The notes: generated by a model from the sequence alone, not told the origin. 59,217 nucleotides of DNA from Riemerella anatipestifer_E (GCF_009932355.1 NZ_LEKU01000015.1:1-59217), one strand, 5' to 3'; positions 9,028 to 18,434 are shown, counted from the first letter of the stretch. Numbers and translations: made by a program.

Positions 9028-9035
9028 TATTTTTG
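9028..9035 (+). promoter_or_regulatory. possible -7 element of the moxR-bat operon
   Basis: TATTTTTG fits TAnnTTTG but ends only 7 nt before the moxR ATG at 9043. If it is used, the mRNA would be almost leaderless. Confidence 0.3.
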
Positions 9036-9042
9036 AATAAAA

Positions 9043-10047
9043 ATGGCAGAATTACATCAAGCGGAAGAAATAAAGATTTTAACTGAACAGATTCAAGTTC
9101 AGAACTATCATTTTAAGCTCTTAAAAGAAGAGATGGGGAAAGTGGTTATAGGGCAGTCTTATATGGTGGATAGATTGCTAGTAGGGCTTTTGGGTAATGG
9201 GCATATCCTTTTAGAGGGCGTGCCTGGCTTGGCAAAAACTTTGGCTATAAAAACACTTTCGGAAGCCTTACAAGGACAGTTTTCAAGGATACAGTTTACG
9301 CCAGACCTTCTACCTGCAGATGTGGTAGGTACAATGATTTATAATGTTAAAGAGAATGATTTTTCTATAAAGAAAGGTCCCGTGTTTGCTAATTTTGTGT
9401 TGGCTGATGAGATTAACCGTGCTCCAGCAAAGGTGCAATCGGCACTATTGGAAGTGATGCAAGAAAAGCAGGTAACCATAGGTGATGAAACATTACAGTT
9501 GCCAAAACCATTTCTTGTAATGGCAACGCAAAACCCTATTGACCAAGAAGGAACTTACCTTTTGCCAGAAGCACAAACCGACCGTTTTATGCTAAAATGT
9601 AAAATAGAATATCCTGAATTTGAGGACGAAAGAGTGGTGATGAGAATGGTGTCTACATCAGATATTCCTAAGGTAACTCCTGTGGTATCTTTGGAGCAAA
9701 TTTCAGAAGCAAAACAACTTATCAATAAAATTTATTTGGACGAAAAAATAGAGAAATACATTTTGGATATGGTCTTTGCAACTCGTTTTCCTGAGCGTTA
9801 TGGCTTATCCGATTTAAAAGATTATATCAGTTTTGGTGCGTCTCCTAGAGCATCTATCGGTTTAGCGGTGGCATCTCGTGCAATAGCCTTTATTAAAGGA
9901 AGAGCTTTCGTGATTCCAGAAGATGTTAAAGAGATTGCAAAAGATGTTTTAAGACACCGAATTGGATTGAGTTTTGAAGCTGAAGCCGAAAATATCACTA
10001 CAGATGAAATTGTAGATAGAGTTTTAGCTAGAGTTCAAGCTCCATAA
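9043..10047 (+). CDS. moxR: MoxR-family AAA+ ATPase
   Basis: 334 aa. The Walker A equivalent is LLEGVPGLAKT (about residues 59-69) and Walker B is FVLADEINRAPAKVQ (about 124-138), followed by sensor 1 in LVMATQNPIDQEGTYLLPEA. The C-terminal lid contains SFGASPRASIGLAVASRA, diagnostic of the MRP subfamily of MoxR ATPases. These act as chaperones that work with von Willebrand A-domain proteins. The next genes encode a DUF58 protein and two VWA proteins, as in the Bacteroides aerotolerance (bat) operon, so this is the ATPase of that complex. It begins the seven-gene operon. Confidence 0.95.
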   Translation: MAELHQAEEIKILTEQIQVQNYHFKLLKEEMGKVVIGQSYMVDRLLVGLLGNGHILLEGVPGLAKTLAIKTLSEALQGQFSRIQFTPDLLPADVVGTMIYNVKENDFSIKKGPVFANFVLADEINRAPAKVQSALLEVMQEKQVTIGDETLQLPKPFLVMATQNPIDQEGTYLLPEAQTDRFMLKCKIEYPEFEDERVVMRMVSTSDIPKVTPVVSLEQISEAKQLINKIYLDEKIEKYILDMVFATRFPERYGLSDLKDYISFGASPRASIGLAVASRAIAFIKGRAFVIPEDVKEIAKDVLRHRIGLSFEAEAENITTDEIVDRVLARVQAP

Positions 10048-10077
10048 AACTTTATTTTATTTGATACAGAAAAATAG

Positions 10078-10941
10078 ATGCAGGTAAAAGACATCATAAA
10101 GAAGGTTAAGCAGATAGAAATTCGCACCAAAAAAAGGATAGATGCAGCACTTATGGGGCAGTATCATAGTGCTTTTAAAGGGCAGGGAATGGCTTTTTCT
10201 GAAGTGAGGCAATATCAGTTTGGAGATGATATTAGAAGGATTGACTGGAATAAAACTGCTCGTTTCAAAGAACCCTTTGTTAAGGTGATGGAGGAGGAAA
10301 GAGAGCTTACTATTATGCTATTGGTAGATATTTCTGCGTCTATGGATTATGGAACAAAGGTTCAACTAAAGAAAGAATTTGTAGCAGAGATTTGTGCTAG
10401 TTTAGGATTTTCGGCAGTAGGAAATAATGATAAGGTAGGTGTGGTACTTTTTGCAGATAAAGTATATAAAGTCATTCCGCCACAGAAAGGTAGGAAGCAT
10501 ATTTTAGCCATTTTGAGTCAAATTTTGTCAGCAGATTATGTACCTGCGAAATCTAATATAGATGTAGCTTTAGAATATGTGATGAATGTTTTTAAGAAGA
10601 AATCGTTTTTGTTTTTACTATCCGATTTTAATGATGAGATAGATGAGAAAACATTAAAGGTAGCATCAAGAAAGCATCAACTATTAGGAATAAGGGTGGC
10701 AGATGATAAGGATAACGAAATTCCAGATGTGGGATATGTATTTTTTCAAAATGTAGAAACAGGAGAAAATATCTGGGTGAACACTTCTAACCGAAGGTTT
10801 AGATACCACTTTGCGGAAGAGCAAAAGCAGAATTTAAAAAAGATGAAGGAAACTTTTGATAAAAGTTCTGCCCATTTTATAGACCTTAAAACAGGTGCTG
10901 ATTATACACGAGCATTATATCAATATTTCCAAAGGAGATGA
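10078..10941 (+). CDS. DUF58 domain protein
   Basis: 287 aa, no signal peptide. It has the DUF58 core: SEVRQYQFGDDIRRIDWNKT (about residues 41-60), followed by a VWA-like fold with DISASMDYG (a MIDAS-type DxSxS motif, about 82-90) and a second conserved site FLLSDFNDE. DUF58 proteins sit next to MoxR ATPases and are thought to be their partners or substrates. The gene starts 30 nt after moxR, and its stop overlaps the start of the next gene (ATGA at 10938-10941), showing tight coupling. Confidence 0.9.
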   Translation: MQVKDIIKKVKQIEIRTKKRIDAALMGQYHSAFKGQGMAFSEVRQYQFGDDIRRIDWNKTARFKEPFVKVMEEERELTIMLLVDISASMDYGTKVQLKKEFVAEICASLGFSAVGNNDKVGVVLFADKVYKVIPPQKGRKHILAILSQILSADYVPAKSNIDVALEYVMNVFKKKSFLFLLSDFNDEIDEKTLKVASRKHQLLGIRVADDKDNEIPDVGYVFFQNVETGENIWVNTSNRRFRYHFAEEQKQNLKKMKETFDKSSAHFIDLKTGADYTRALYQYFQRR

Positions 10942-11840
10942 AATTAAGAATAATTTATACATATATAGCAGTATTTTTTTTACAGTGCTTTGGGGCTCAA
11001 ACACTTTCTTCTAGTCTTACAAAAAATAAAGTAGGAATGGGAGAGCCTACGGTGCTTAAAATAACCATCAATGGTCTTCAAGGGAAAGATGTAGTGTCTG
11101 CTCCTAAAAATGAGTTGTTACCCTTTCATTTTGAAGAAATTAAAGATGATATAGATAAAAAAGAAGACCAATACACGAGGCTGATAGAGTTTGCCATTTT
11201 TGAGGAAGGAACTTTTAAGATTCCACCTTTGGAATTCAAAATTGGAGGGCAGGTACAAACAACGATACCTTACGAAATACAAGTGGTAAATACAGCTCAA
11301 CAAGGAGATGAGGTGAAGGATATTATGAATAACAAGCAGGTAGAGCTTGGAGTAAGAGATTATTGGGAGTTGTATAAATATTATGTGTTGGGTATTTTGG
11401 GCTTTTTAGCGTTGGTATTTCTGATAGTGTTCTTTATTAAATATGGAAGAAAAAAATCGGCAGAGGCTAAATTACCAACTAATAAAACCCTAAAAGCACT
11501 AGAATTATTAAAGAAGAAAAAGTATATACAGTCGGGTAATTACAGAAGTTTCTATGTGGAACTTATAGAGATTAGCAGAACTTTTTTACAAGAGCAGTAC
11601 CATATTCCTGCGGAAGTTTTATTAACAGATGATTTGTTGGCTTTAATGAAAGAAGACTCTAAAATATCCATAGAAAATGAAAAAGTGATAGAGGAAGTCT
11701 TTTTGAGAGGAGATTTGGTAAAGTTTGCTAAAACCATTCCTGATGCCGATTTAATGGAAACCGACTATCAGAAAATAGTGGATTTTGTGAAACGTTCATA
11801 TCAAGATATAGAATTTGAAAACTTAAGGAGAGATGTTTAA
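10938..11840 (+). CDS. Bat operon membrane protein with BatD-like N-terminal domain
   Basis: 300 aa. A signal peptide (residues 1-20, MKLRIIYTYIAVFFLQCFGA) is followed by an immunoglobulin-like periplasmic domain resembling the first domain of BatD proteins (VGMGEPTVLKITINGLQGKD). A single membrane helix follows (YYVLGILGFLALVFLIVFFIK, about residues 150-170), then a helical cytoplasmic tail that contains YRSFYVELIEISRTFLQEQY. Position and topology match the small membrane protein between DUF58 and BatA in Bacteroidetes bat operons. It overlaps both neighbours (4 nt and 8 nt). Its biochemical role is unknown. Confidence 0.75.
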   Translation: MKLRIIYTYIAVFFLQCFGAQTLSSSLTKNKVGMGEPTVLKITINGLQGKDVVSAPKNELLPFHFEEIKDDIDKKEDQYTRLIEFAIFEEGTFKIPPLEFKIGGQVQTTIPYEIQVVNTAQQGDEVKDIMNNKQVELGVRDYWELYKYYVLGILGFLALVFLIVFFIKYGRKKSAEAKLPTNKTLKALELLKKKKYIQSGNYRSFYVELIEISRTFLQEQYHIPAEVLLTDDLLALMKEDSKISIENEKVIEEVFLRGDLVKFAKTIPDADLMETDYQKIVDFVKRSYQDIEFENLRRDV

Positions 11841-12825
11841 TTTTGAGTTTCATAATCCTTGGTTTTTATTACTTTTTTTAGGTTTTATACCTCTTGTTTT
11901 TAGAGATTTAAGTCATAAGAAAAGAAAAGGAGTTGCTGTGTCTTCTACTAAGAATATGCAAGTGATTTCTTATTTTGGAGCGGTGTTGTGGCTACTCAGA
12001 GTTTCTAAATATATTATTCTTTCGGCTCTTATTTTGGCGATAGCAAGACCTAGGACTTTCAGTATTTCGGAAGATAGGGACGAGACTAAAGGTATGGATA
12101 TTGTGCTTTCCATAGATGTGTCGCTGAGTATGTTGGCTAAAGATTTAAAACCTGATAGATTAACGGCTCTCAAAGAGATTGCAAGGACTTTCATTAAGCA
12201 GAGAATTACGGATAGGATAGGCTTAGTAGAATATTCTGGAGAGGCGTTGATGAGAGTGCCTTTGACTTCGGATCATAGGATAGCAGAGGAAGAATTGATG
12301 AGTTTTAACCCGATGGATTTGGAAGGTGGAACTAATATCGGCGATGGTTTGGCGGTAGCTGTGAGTCATTTAAGAAAATCTAAAGCAAAGTCAAAAATCA
12401 TTATTTTGATGACAGATGGTGTAAATACCATAGACAATGCTATGTCTCCACTGACAGCGGCAGAACTGGCACGAAATAATGATATTAAAGTCTATACCAT
12501 AGGTATTGGGAGTAATGGTTTGACACTGATGCCTACGCAACAAGATATTTTTGGTAATTTGGTGTTTACAGAGGAGCAAGTGAAAATAGATGAATATCTT
12601 CTGAGAGATGTAGCCCAAATTACAGGAGGTAAGTATTTTAGAGCTACCTCTAATGAGAGTTTAAAGCAGATTTACGAAGAAATAGACACTTTAGAAAAAT
12701 CTAATATTAAAACCTCTAAAATTTACAATTATCAAGAGTATTTCAGGTGGTTTTTATGGATAGCATTGGTAACTTTAGTTTTAGATGCTTTGTTGAGATG
12801 GAGGGTGTTTAGAGTATTAAATTAA
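11833..12825 (+). CDS. batA: BatA, von Willebrand A-domain membrane protein
   Basis: 330 aa. An N-terminal pair of membrane helices and one C-terminal helix frame a VWA domain. The MIDAS motif is DVSLSMLAKDLKPDRL (about residues 93-108), with the further metal-ligand region LEGGTNIGDGL and MTDGVNTID. This is the standard BatA arrangement. In Bacteroides fragilis, Leptospira and Francisella the Bat/MoxR system supports oxidative or envelope stress tolerance. The start overlaps the preceding gene by 8 nt and BatB follows after 24 nt. Confidence 0.92.
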   Translation: MFNFEFHNPWFLLLFLGFIPLVFRDLSHKKRKGVAVSSTKNMQVISYFGAVLWLLRVSKYIILSALILAIARPRTFSISEDRDETKGMDIVLSIDVSLSMLAKDLKPDRLTALKEIARTFIKQRITDRIGLVEYSGEALMRVPLTSDHRIAEEELMSFNPMDLEGGTNIGDGLAVAVSHLRKSKAKSKIIILMTDGVNTIDNAMSPLTAAELARNNDIKVYTIGIGSNGLTLMPTQQDIFGNLVFTEEQVKIDEYLLRDVAQITGGKYFRATSNESLKQIYEEIDTLEKSNIKTSKIYNYQEYFRWFLWIALVTLVLDALLRWRVFRVLN

Positions 12826-12849
12826 CAAGAGAAACTTTATGTTATAGTG

Positions 12850-13857
12850 ATGGATTGGTATTTGGGTAATTATTGGTATGCATTATTGATGCTTTTGTTA
12901 CCATTATTGGGGTATCTTTTGTTTCGTTATTTAAAATGGAAAGAAAGGGTTAGAGGCTATTTTGCAGATGAACGCTTTCAGAGTACACTATTTGAAAAAA
13001 CAAAATGGTATCCTAAGTTTTTCTTGGTGATGTATTTTGTGGCGTTTTTGTTTTTAATTTTTGCGATGATGGATTTAATGGGTGGGAAAGAAGAAATTAA
13101 AGTACAGCAAAAAATGAATAATGTAATGTTTCTTGTAGATGTTTCTAACTCTATGAATGCTCAAGATGTTGCTCCAGATAGGCTTTCGTTAGCGAAAAAT
13201 ATTGTAATATCATCTATGCAAAAAATGACTAATGATAGGGTAGGTTTGGCTGTTTTTGCGGGAGAGGCATTTTCTGTAATGCCATTAACTACGGACTATT
13301 TGGCGGCGGAATCTTTCGTTTCTGGATTAGAGACTTCGGCAGTGTCTATACAAGGGACAGATTTTTATAAAGCAATGCAGGTGGCGGTTTCTAAATTTAA
13401 GACCGTTTCCAAAGGGTCTGGCAGGATAGTACTGATAAGTGATGGTGAAGATAACGAAGGTAATGAAGTTGCAGCTATAAAAGAAGCTCAATCTAATGGA
13501 ATACAAGTTATTACCGTAGGTGTAGGTACAGAGGAGGGTGCTCCAATTCCCGAATATATTTTTGGACAATTGATGGGATATAAGTCTAGTCTAATGGGGG
13601 AAACGGTAATTTCTAAAAGACAAACTCAGGCTTTAATAAATATTTCTGAAAAGACAGGAGGGATTTATATTGATGGTAATCATATAGATAAAGCGGTTAA
13701 TGAGATTTTAGAAAATCTTAAAAAACAATCTTCTACAACAGAAAGTTTTGTGAAATCTCAAACAGGAGTACATTACTATCAATACTTTTTGGCGGTGTCT
13801 TTGCTTTTATTTTTTATCATTTATTTAACAAATCCTAAGCGGGATTTTAACATTTAA
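12850..13857 (+). CDS. batB: BatB, von Willebrand A-domain membrane protein
   Basis: 335 aa from the ATG at 12850; a GTG one codon upstream is less likely. Two N-terminal membrane helices (about residues 8-26 and 57-76) and a C-terminal helix (YQYFLAVSLLLFFIIYL) enclose a VWA domain. The MIDAS motif is LVDVSNSMNAQDVAPDRL, with VSIQGTDFYKAM and LISDGEDNEGN as the other metal-site loops. It is paralogous to the adjacent BatA and probably forms a complex with it at the inner membrane. Confidence 0.92.
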   Translation: MDWYLGNYWYALLMLLLPLLGYLLFRYLKWKERVRGYFADERFQSTLFEKTKWYPKFFLVMYFVAFLFLIFAMMDLMGGKEEIKVQQKMNNVMFLVDVSNSMNAQDVAPDRLSLAKNIVISSMQKMTNDRVGLAVFAGEAFSVMPLTTDYLAAESFVSGLETSAVSIQGTDFYKAMQVAVSKFKTVSKGSGRIVLISDGEDNEGNEVAAIKEAQSNGIQVITVGVGTEEGAPIPEYIFGQLMGYKSSLMGETVISKRQTQALINISEKTGGIYIDGNHIDKAVNEILENLKKQSSTTESFVKSQTGVHYYQYFLAVSLLLFFIIYLTNPKRDFNI

Positions 13858-13863
13858 AATCGT

Positions 13864-13871
13864 TATTTTTG
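13864..13871 (+). promoter_or_regulatory. -7-like element upstream of batC
   Basis: TATTTTTG (TAnnTTTG) lies in the 22-nt gap between batB and batC. The TTTG -33 is not clear, and a transcript from it would be nearly leaderless. It may be an internal promoter of the operon. Confidence 0.3.
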
Positions 13872-13879
13872 CATAGTAA

Positions 13880-14641
13880 ATGACTAGGAATCTATTTATT
13901 AGTTTTTGTTTAACTCTCTTTTGTATCTGTATCTTGCAAGGGCAGGGTAGTTACAATGCTTTGTCCTATAAGGGAAATAGAGAATATGATTCTAAAAACT
14001 ATGATAAAGCTTCGTCTTACTTTTTAGAGGCTATTAAAAAGAAGCAAGACTTCGGTGGTCATTATAATTTAGGTAATACTTTGTATAAGAGAGAAATGTA
14101 TTCTGAAGCAAAGGCAGAGTACCAGAAAGCTTTATCTCTAGCGAAAACCAAGGAAGATAAAATGGCATCTTTGTACAACTTAGGCAATGCAGAAATGAAG
14201 GCTCAAAATTATGATAAAGCCGCTGAGTTCTACAAGAAAGCTTTACAACAAGACCCTTACAATGAGTCTATAAGAAAGAATTATAATATTTCTAAGTTAA
14301 AACAAAAGGAGAAGAATCAATCAAAATCGAATAATAAATCTCAAAATCAAAATTCGGAGCAGGATAAATCACAAGATAATCAGCAAAAAAAATCTGAACA
14401 AGAGTCGCCTCAAAATTCAGATAAAAATAAAGACGGTGGAGCTAATGAGAAAGATAAAGGTCAGGGTGCAGGACAGACACCTAAACCTGATAATAATAGC
14501 TCTGAAAACAAAAGAGGAATGTCTAAGGAAGAAGAAAATAGAATTATGCAACGCTTGGAAAGCAAGGAACGAGATGCTGCAAGAAGAATTCTTAATAAAA
14601 ATTCATATATAGACCCCAAAAGTAATGAAAAGGATTGGTAG
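13880..14641 (+). CDS. batC: BatC-like tetratricopeptide protein
   Basis: 253 aa. A signal peptide (residues 1-21) is followed by TPR repeats. The first begins YNALSYKGNREYDSKNYDKA, and further helices contain GGHYNLGNTLYKREMYSEA and YNLGNAEMKAQNYDKAAEFY. The C-terminal 100 residues are low-complexity, rich in N, Q, K, S and E, then end in a basic helical segment (KEEENRIMQRLESKERDAAR). TPR proteins of this size occupy the BatC position between BatB and BatD and probably scaffold periplasmic interactions. The stop precedes the batD ATG by 5 nt. Confidence 0.88.
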   Translation: MTRNLFISFCLTLFCICILQGQGSYNALSYKGNREYDSKNYDKASSYFLEAIKKKQDFGGHYNLGNTLYKREMYSEAKAEYQKALSLAKTKEDKMASLYNLGNAEMKAQNYDKAAEFYKKALQQDPYNESIRKNYNISKLKQKEKNQSKSNNKSQNQNSEQDKSQDNQQKKSEQESPQNSDKNKDGGANEKDKGQGAGQTPKPDNNSSENKRGMSKEEENRIMQRLESKERDAARRILNKNSYIDPKSNEKDW

Positions 14642-14646
14642 TCATA

Positions 14647-16335
14647 ATGCGTAAGGAGTTTTGGAGTATATTACTATTCTTATTGTCCGTAAAATTGTAC
14701 GGGCAAGTCTCTTTTTATGCAGAAACTAATACCAAAGAAGTCAAAGCAAATGAGCCTGTATTATTTACAATAATGCTAGAGCTTAATGGTAACGAATACA
14801 GACAAGAATCTCTCATAAGGTTGCCCGACCTTTCAAAATTTGAAGTTTTAAGCGATGGTTCCTCTAGAAATACCTTCTTAGACCCTGATAAAAATATTAC
14901 GGTAGACCAGATTGTTTATCAAATACTTATAGCACCCAAAAAAACAGGTAAACTAAAGATTGGGAGTGCTTTGGTAACTGTAAATGGGAAAATATATAAA
15001 ACAGAGCCGTTTGAAGTATCTGTAACAGGAAGAGAGGCGTTGAGTAATAATAAGATTTCTGATGATATTCAACTAAAACTACAGATTAAAAATCACTCTG
15101 TTTATCAGCATCAAGGAGCGGTGGTAGAACTCAAAGCGTATGCTAAGAATATAGACTATTTTCAAAGAATCCATGATATTAAACTTCCAAAAGACGGAAC
15201 GAATAGATTTTATCTTATATCAGGGAGATCAGACGATATAGAACCGTTAGAGGGGAATATACTTTTGTCTCAAGTGTTGGGAGTTTATGTAATGTTTCCT
15301 GAAAAATCTGGTCAGTTAGAGCTTTCTAAAATTTCTGCTAAGGTAGCAGGAACGGGGAAAGATGAGGTTATATATGCTAACTCAAAAAATGCTATAAGAG
15401 TTAAACCATTACCAAAAGAGGCTCCTGTTGGGTTCAAAAATGCAGTTGGGCAGTTTAAAATAGAGTCAGATAGTGTTGCAAAAGGAGTCAAAAAGGGAGT
15501 GCCGTTTTATTTTACGGTACGTTTAAAAGGGGTAGGGAATTTGGATAGATTGCAATTTCCTTCGCTTGTGCCTAGTAAAGACTACAAGGTTTATTCTCCA
15601 AAAATCATAAAAAATATAGCCGTTACCCAGCACGGAATGAAGGGGAGTTTAGTGGCTAAATATTTAGTAGTGCCTAATGTACTTGGTGATATAAAACTAG
15701 AATTGGAGCCGTTGGTTTATTTTGACCCTAAAAAAGAATCTTATCACACATTAGAACTTAATGAAGTGAATGTTTTGGTGGCTTCCGATAGTCTAGATAA
15801 AGTAAAAACTAACACTTTGGATAAAGTGATAGACAATACCAACTATGTCTTAGAAACCGTACAGTTACCTAAAATTAAAAATGAAACTTTTAAAAGCTCT
15901 GAAAATACTAAATGGTATCTTCTAGGAGGGTTACTGTTGTTAAGTAGCTTTTTAGGTGGTTTTTTATTGAGTAAGAGATTGAAGAAAAAAGGTAATGCAG
16001 CTGATGTAAAATCTGATTTGAAAGTACAACATTACAGTATAATTGATTTTGAAGATGATTATAGAGTTCTAAGAGAATCTCTAGAGTATAAAAACTACCC
16101 AATGTTTTTTGATACTTTTGATAAAATGAAGATAAAAGTCCAGCACTATTTTAATTCAAACAGTATCAATATTCAATCTGTGATAGAAGAGAAGAAGGGG
16201 TATTTTATAGCTGAAGAATATAGGCAATTGGTTTCTAATATAGAAATAGAAAAGTACGCTCCTGTTAAAGATGCTGAACAATTAAACGAATTATATTACA
16301 AAATCATCAATTTGCATAATAAGATGGTGGTGTAA
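14647..16335 (+). CDS. batD: BatD family protein
   Basis: 562 aa from the ATG at 14647; the frame is open further to a TTG at 14635 inside batC. A signal peptide (LLFLLSVKLYGQ) is followed by several immunoglobulin-like periplasmic domains; the conserved BatD start is SFYAETNTKEVKANEPVLFT. One membrane helix lies at about residues 424-444 (WYLLGGLLLLSSFLGGFLLS), and a cytoplasmic helical tail of about 115 residues follows. It is the last gene of the moxR-bat operon; the batC to batD gap is 5 nt. Confidence 0.9.
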   Translation: MRKEFWSILLFLLSVKLYGQVSFYAETNTKEVKANEPVLFTIMLELNGNEYRQESLIRLPDLSKFEVLSDGSSRNTFLDPDKNITVDQIVYQILIAPKKTGKLKIGSALVTVNGKIYKTEPFEVSVTGREALSNNKISDDIQLKLQIKNHSVYQHQGAVVELKAYAKNIDYFQRIHDIKLPKDGTNRFYLISGRSDDIEPLEGNILLSQVLGVYVMFPEKSGQLELSKISAKVAGTGKDEVIYANSKNAIRVKPLPKEAPVGFKNAVGQFKIESDSVAKGVKKGVPFYFTVRLKGVGNLDRLQFPSLVPSKDYKVYSPKIIKNIAVTQHGMKGSLVAKYLVVPNVLGDIKLELEPLVYFDPKKESYHTLELNEVNVLVASDSLDKVKTNTLDKVIDNTNYVLETVQLPKIKNETFKSSENTKWYLLGGLLLLSSFLGGFLLSKRLKKKGNAADVKSDLKVQHYSIIDFEDDYRVLRESLEYKNYPMFFDTFDKMKIKVQHYFNSNSINIQSVIEEKKGYFIAEEYRQLVSNIEIEKYAPVKDAEQLNELYYKIINLHNKMVV

Positions 16336-16347
16336 TCATTTTTTATT

Positions 16348-16355
16348 CCTATTTT
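16348..16355 (+). promoter_or_regulatory. -7 element upstream of marC-like gene
   Basis: TATTTTTG (TAnnTTTG) 25 nt before the ATG at 16381 and after the batD stop, suggesting the marC-like gene has its own promoter. Confidence 0.45.
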
Positions 16356-16380
16356 TGCCCACAAAAATGTAATAATAAAG

Positions 16381-16983
16381 ATGGGATTTTTAGAAGAATT
16401 TTCACTTAAAGAGTCAATGACGAGTTTCATGGTATTGTTTGCGGTAATAGATATTATCGGTTCTATTCCTGTTATTGTATCATTAAGGAAAAGGTTTGGT
16501 CATATAGAGTCAGAAAAGGCATCTATAGTGTCGGGTATTCTAATGATTTCTTTTCTTTTTATTGGAGATAAAATTTTGCAATTTATTGGGGTAGATGTTA
16601 ACTCATTCGCAATAGCAGGGGCGTTTGTGATTTTTGTGATTGCTTTAGAAATGATTTTAGGAATTGAAATCCATAAGGCAGGAGAAGTTAATGCGGCTTC
16701 TATAGTTCCTATTGCGTTTCCTTTGGTCGCAGGAGCAGGGACGCTAACTACTACTCTTTCGTTAAGAGCAGAATATCATATTGTAAATATTATTATAGGT
16801 ATATTACTCAATATTTTAGTGATTTACCTTGTGCTTAAATCTGCTAACTGGTTAGAGAAAAAACTTGGAGATGCTACACTTATGATTTTCCAAAAGGTGT
16901 TTGGGATTATATTATTAGCTATTTCTATAAAACTATTTACAGCTAATTTTGCACAACTAATAGCAAATTATATCAATATCTAA
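16381..16983 (+). CDS. MarC-family membrane protein
   Basis: 200 aa with six predicted membrane helices (first at about residues 15-33, last at about 175-197). The conserved MarC features are SFMVLFAVIDIIGSIPVIVS near the N-terminus and PIAFPLVAGAGTLTTTLSL in the middle. MarC/SNARE-like proteins are inner-membrane proteins once linked to multiple antibiotic resistance, a link not upheld later; their substrate is unknown. A small membrane protein gene follows after 8 nt. Confidence 0.9.
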   Translation: MGFLEEFSLKESMTSFMVLFAVIDIIGSIPVIVSLRKRFGHIESEKASIVSGILMISFLFIGDKILQFIGVDVNSFAIAGAFVIFVIALEMILGIEIHKAGEVNAASIVPIAFPLVAGAGTLTTTLSLRAEYHIVNIIIGILLNILVIYLVLKSANWLEKKLGDATLMIFQKVFGIILLAISIKLFTANFAQLIANYINI

Positions 16984-16991
16984 AAAGTGAT

Positions 16992-17192
16992 ATGAGTATG
17001 AAACTAGTATATAAAATATTTTTAGGATTATTTATTGTATTTATAGGTCTTAACCTTTATGCAATAGATTGGGAATTAGGATTTATGGATAATGAGAATA
17101 CCAAGTTTGTATTTTCTATTTCTGCGGCGTTGTTGGGAGTGCTTTTAGTTTTTGTACTCAATACATGGAGTAAACTGTCTCCTAAAAAATAA
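16992..17192 (+). CDS. small membrane protein (66 aa)
   Basis: Two predicted membrane helices: residues 5-24 (VYKIFLGLFIVFIGLNLYAI) and about 38-60 (FVFSISAALLGVLLVFVLNT), with a short loop rich in Asp, Glu and Asn and a basic C-terminus. I do not recognise the family. It follows the MarC-like gene by 8 nt and is followed by a strong terminator, so the two form a short operon. Confidence 0.65.
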   Translation: MSMKLVYKIFLGLFIVFIGLNLYAIDWELGFMDNENTKFVFSISAALLGVLLVFVLNTWSKLSPKK

Positions 17193-17199
17193 AATTGAA

Positions 17200-17234
17200 A
17201 GAGGGCTTTTCAAAACTGAAAAGCCCTCTTTTTT
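17200..17234. terminator. bidirectional intrinsic terminator
   Basis: Stem AGAGGGCTTTTC / GAAAAGCCCTCT with a 6-nt loop. T-rich flanks on both strands serve the marC unit (plus) and aroB (minus). Confidence 0.9.
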
Positions 17235-17236
17235 AT

Positions 17237-18280
17237 TTACTTCTCTAAATTTCTGTAGTAATCAAGTGCAGAAATTATTTGTTTTTCTTCCACATTATAA
17301 TCAAATAAGCAACTGCCTATCCCATTGATGAGTGCGAAATTAACAATGCCATTTTGGTTTTTCTTGTCGTTTTTCATTAAGGTTATAATGTTGTCGTTAG
17401 AAAATTCTTTTATAGAAATATAAGGGTAAAAACGAAGCAAATGTTTCTCTATATTATGATAAGTTTCGTTATCTATAAGATCTTCTGTAAGGGCAAGGTA
17501 GCTTTCTGTAATCATACCTAGTGCTACGGCTTCACCGTGAGGGATGGGCTTTTCTAGTGCCATAAAAAGGCTTTCTACAGCGTGTCCAATAGTATGTCCA
17601 AAATTGAGCGTTTTTCTTACATTTTGTTCCTTGAAGTCTTTATTTACGACCTCTTGTTTTATTTTCATAGAAGTTTCTATAAAAGGAGCAACGCTTTCTG
17701 GAGTGAGCTCGGTAATAGAGCTTAGAGCGTCCCAATGCTGCCTATCAGCTATTAGACCGTGCTTTAGCATTTCTGCAAAGCCACTTCTTAATTCAACAAA
17801 AGGTAGTGTTTTTAAAAAATCTGTATAGACAAATATCTGCTCAGGAAGTGCAAAAGTCCCTACGATATTTTTAAGATATTGGTGGTCTATTCCTGTTTTT
17901 CCGCCTATGGAAGCATCACACATAGAGAGGAGTGTGGTTGGGAGGTTAATAAAACTAAAACCTCGTTTGTAGGTAGAAGCAATAAAACCACCTAAATCAC
18001 TAATAACACCACCACCAAGGTTAATGAGTAATGATTTTCTATCCACTTTAAAATCCGAAAGTATCTCCCAAATTTGTACGGCTGTACCGATGTTTTTATT
18101 CTCCTCACCAGCTTCTATCTCTACAATTTCAAAATGAATATCGGTTTGTAAATTTCCTAGAAGAGTGGGGAGACAATATTCGTGAGTGTTCTCATCCACC
18201 AAGATGATGATTTGGCTTGGTTGGGTCTTTTCTAAAAACTGATTAAGACTGCTAAAATCGGAATCTAAACGGCTAATCAT
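17237..18280 (-). CDS. aroB: 3-dehydroquinate synthase
   Basis: 347 aa. It converts DAHP to 3-dehydroquinate in the shikimate pathway using NAD+ and a divalent metal. Visible motifs are the nucleotide-binding LINLGGGVISDLGGFIAS (about residues 84-101), the metal-site region RSGFAEMLKHGLI, the His region LNFGHTIGHAVE (about 225-236) and PHGEAVALGM (about 246-255). Length is normal for AroB. A TATCTTTG promoter element is on the minus strand at 18296-18303, about 15 nt upstream. It is a single-gene unit ending at the shared terminator. Confidence 0.95.
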   Translation of the reverse strand: MISRLDSDFSSLNQFLEKTQPSQIIILVDENTHEYCLPTLLGNLQTDIHFEIVEIEAGEENKNIGTAVQIWEILSDFKVDRKSLLINLGGGVISDLGGFIASTYKRGFSFINLPTTLLSMCDASIGGKTGIDHQYLKNIVGTFALPEQIFVYTDFLKTLPFVELRSGFAEMLKHGLIADRQHWDALSSITELTPESVAPFIETSMKIKQEVVNKDFKEQNVRKTLNFGHTIGHAVESLFMALEKPIPHGEAVALGMITESYLALTEDLIDNETYHNIEKHLLRFYPYISIKEFSNDNIITLMKNDKKNQNGIVNFALINGIGSCLFDYNVEEKQIISALDYYRNLEK

Positions 18281-18295
18281 AAGTGCTAAATTTCA

Positions 18296-18303
18296 GCAAA
18301 GAT
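18296..18303 (-). promoter_or_regulatory. -7 element of aroB
   Basis: TATCTTTG on the minus strand matches TAnnTTTG, 15 nt before the aroB start. The -33 element is weak. Confidence 0.45.
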
Positions 18304-18401
18304 AACTATATTTTTGGAGTAGGCTGTCTATGGTTTTATTGTTGTAAAGAGGGTGTTTTAAATTTTAATAAAGAAATTAGTTTTAAATCGGATAAATTAA
18401 A

Positions 18402-18409
18402 TAAATTTG
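18402..18409 (+). promoter_or_regulatory. -7 element of the proline dehydrogenase gene
   Basis: TAAATTTG matches TAnnTTTG, 25 nt before the ATG at 18435. A TTTT stretch about 18-20 nt upstream may stand for the -33 TTTG. Confidence 0.5.
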
Positions 18410-18434
18410 CTGTTATATAAAAAAACAACTAATA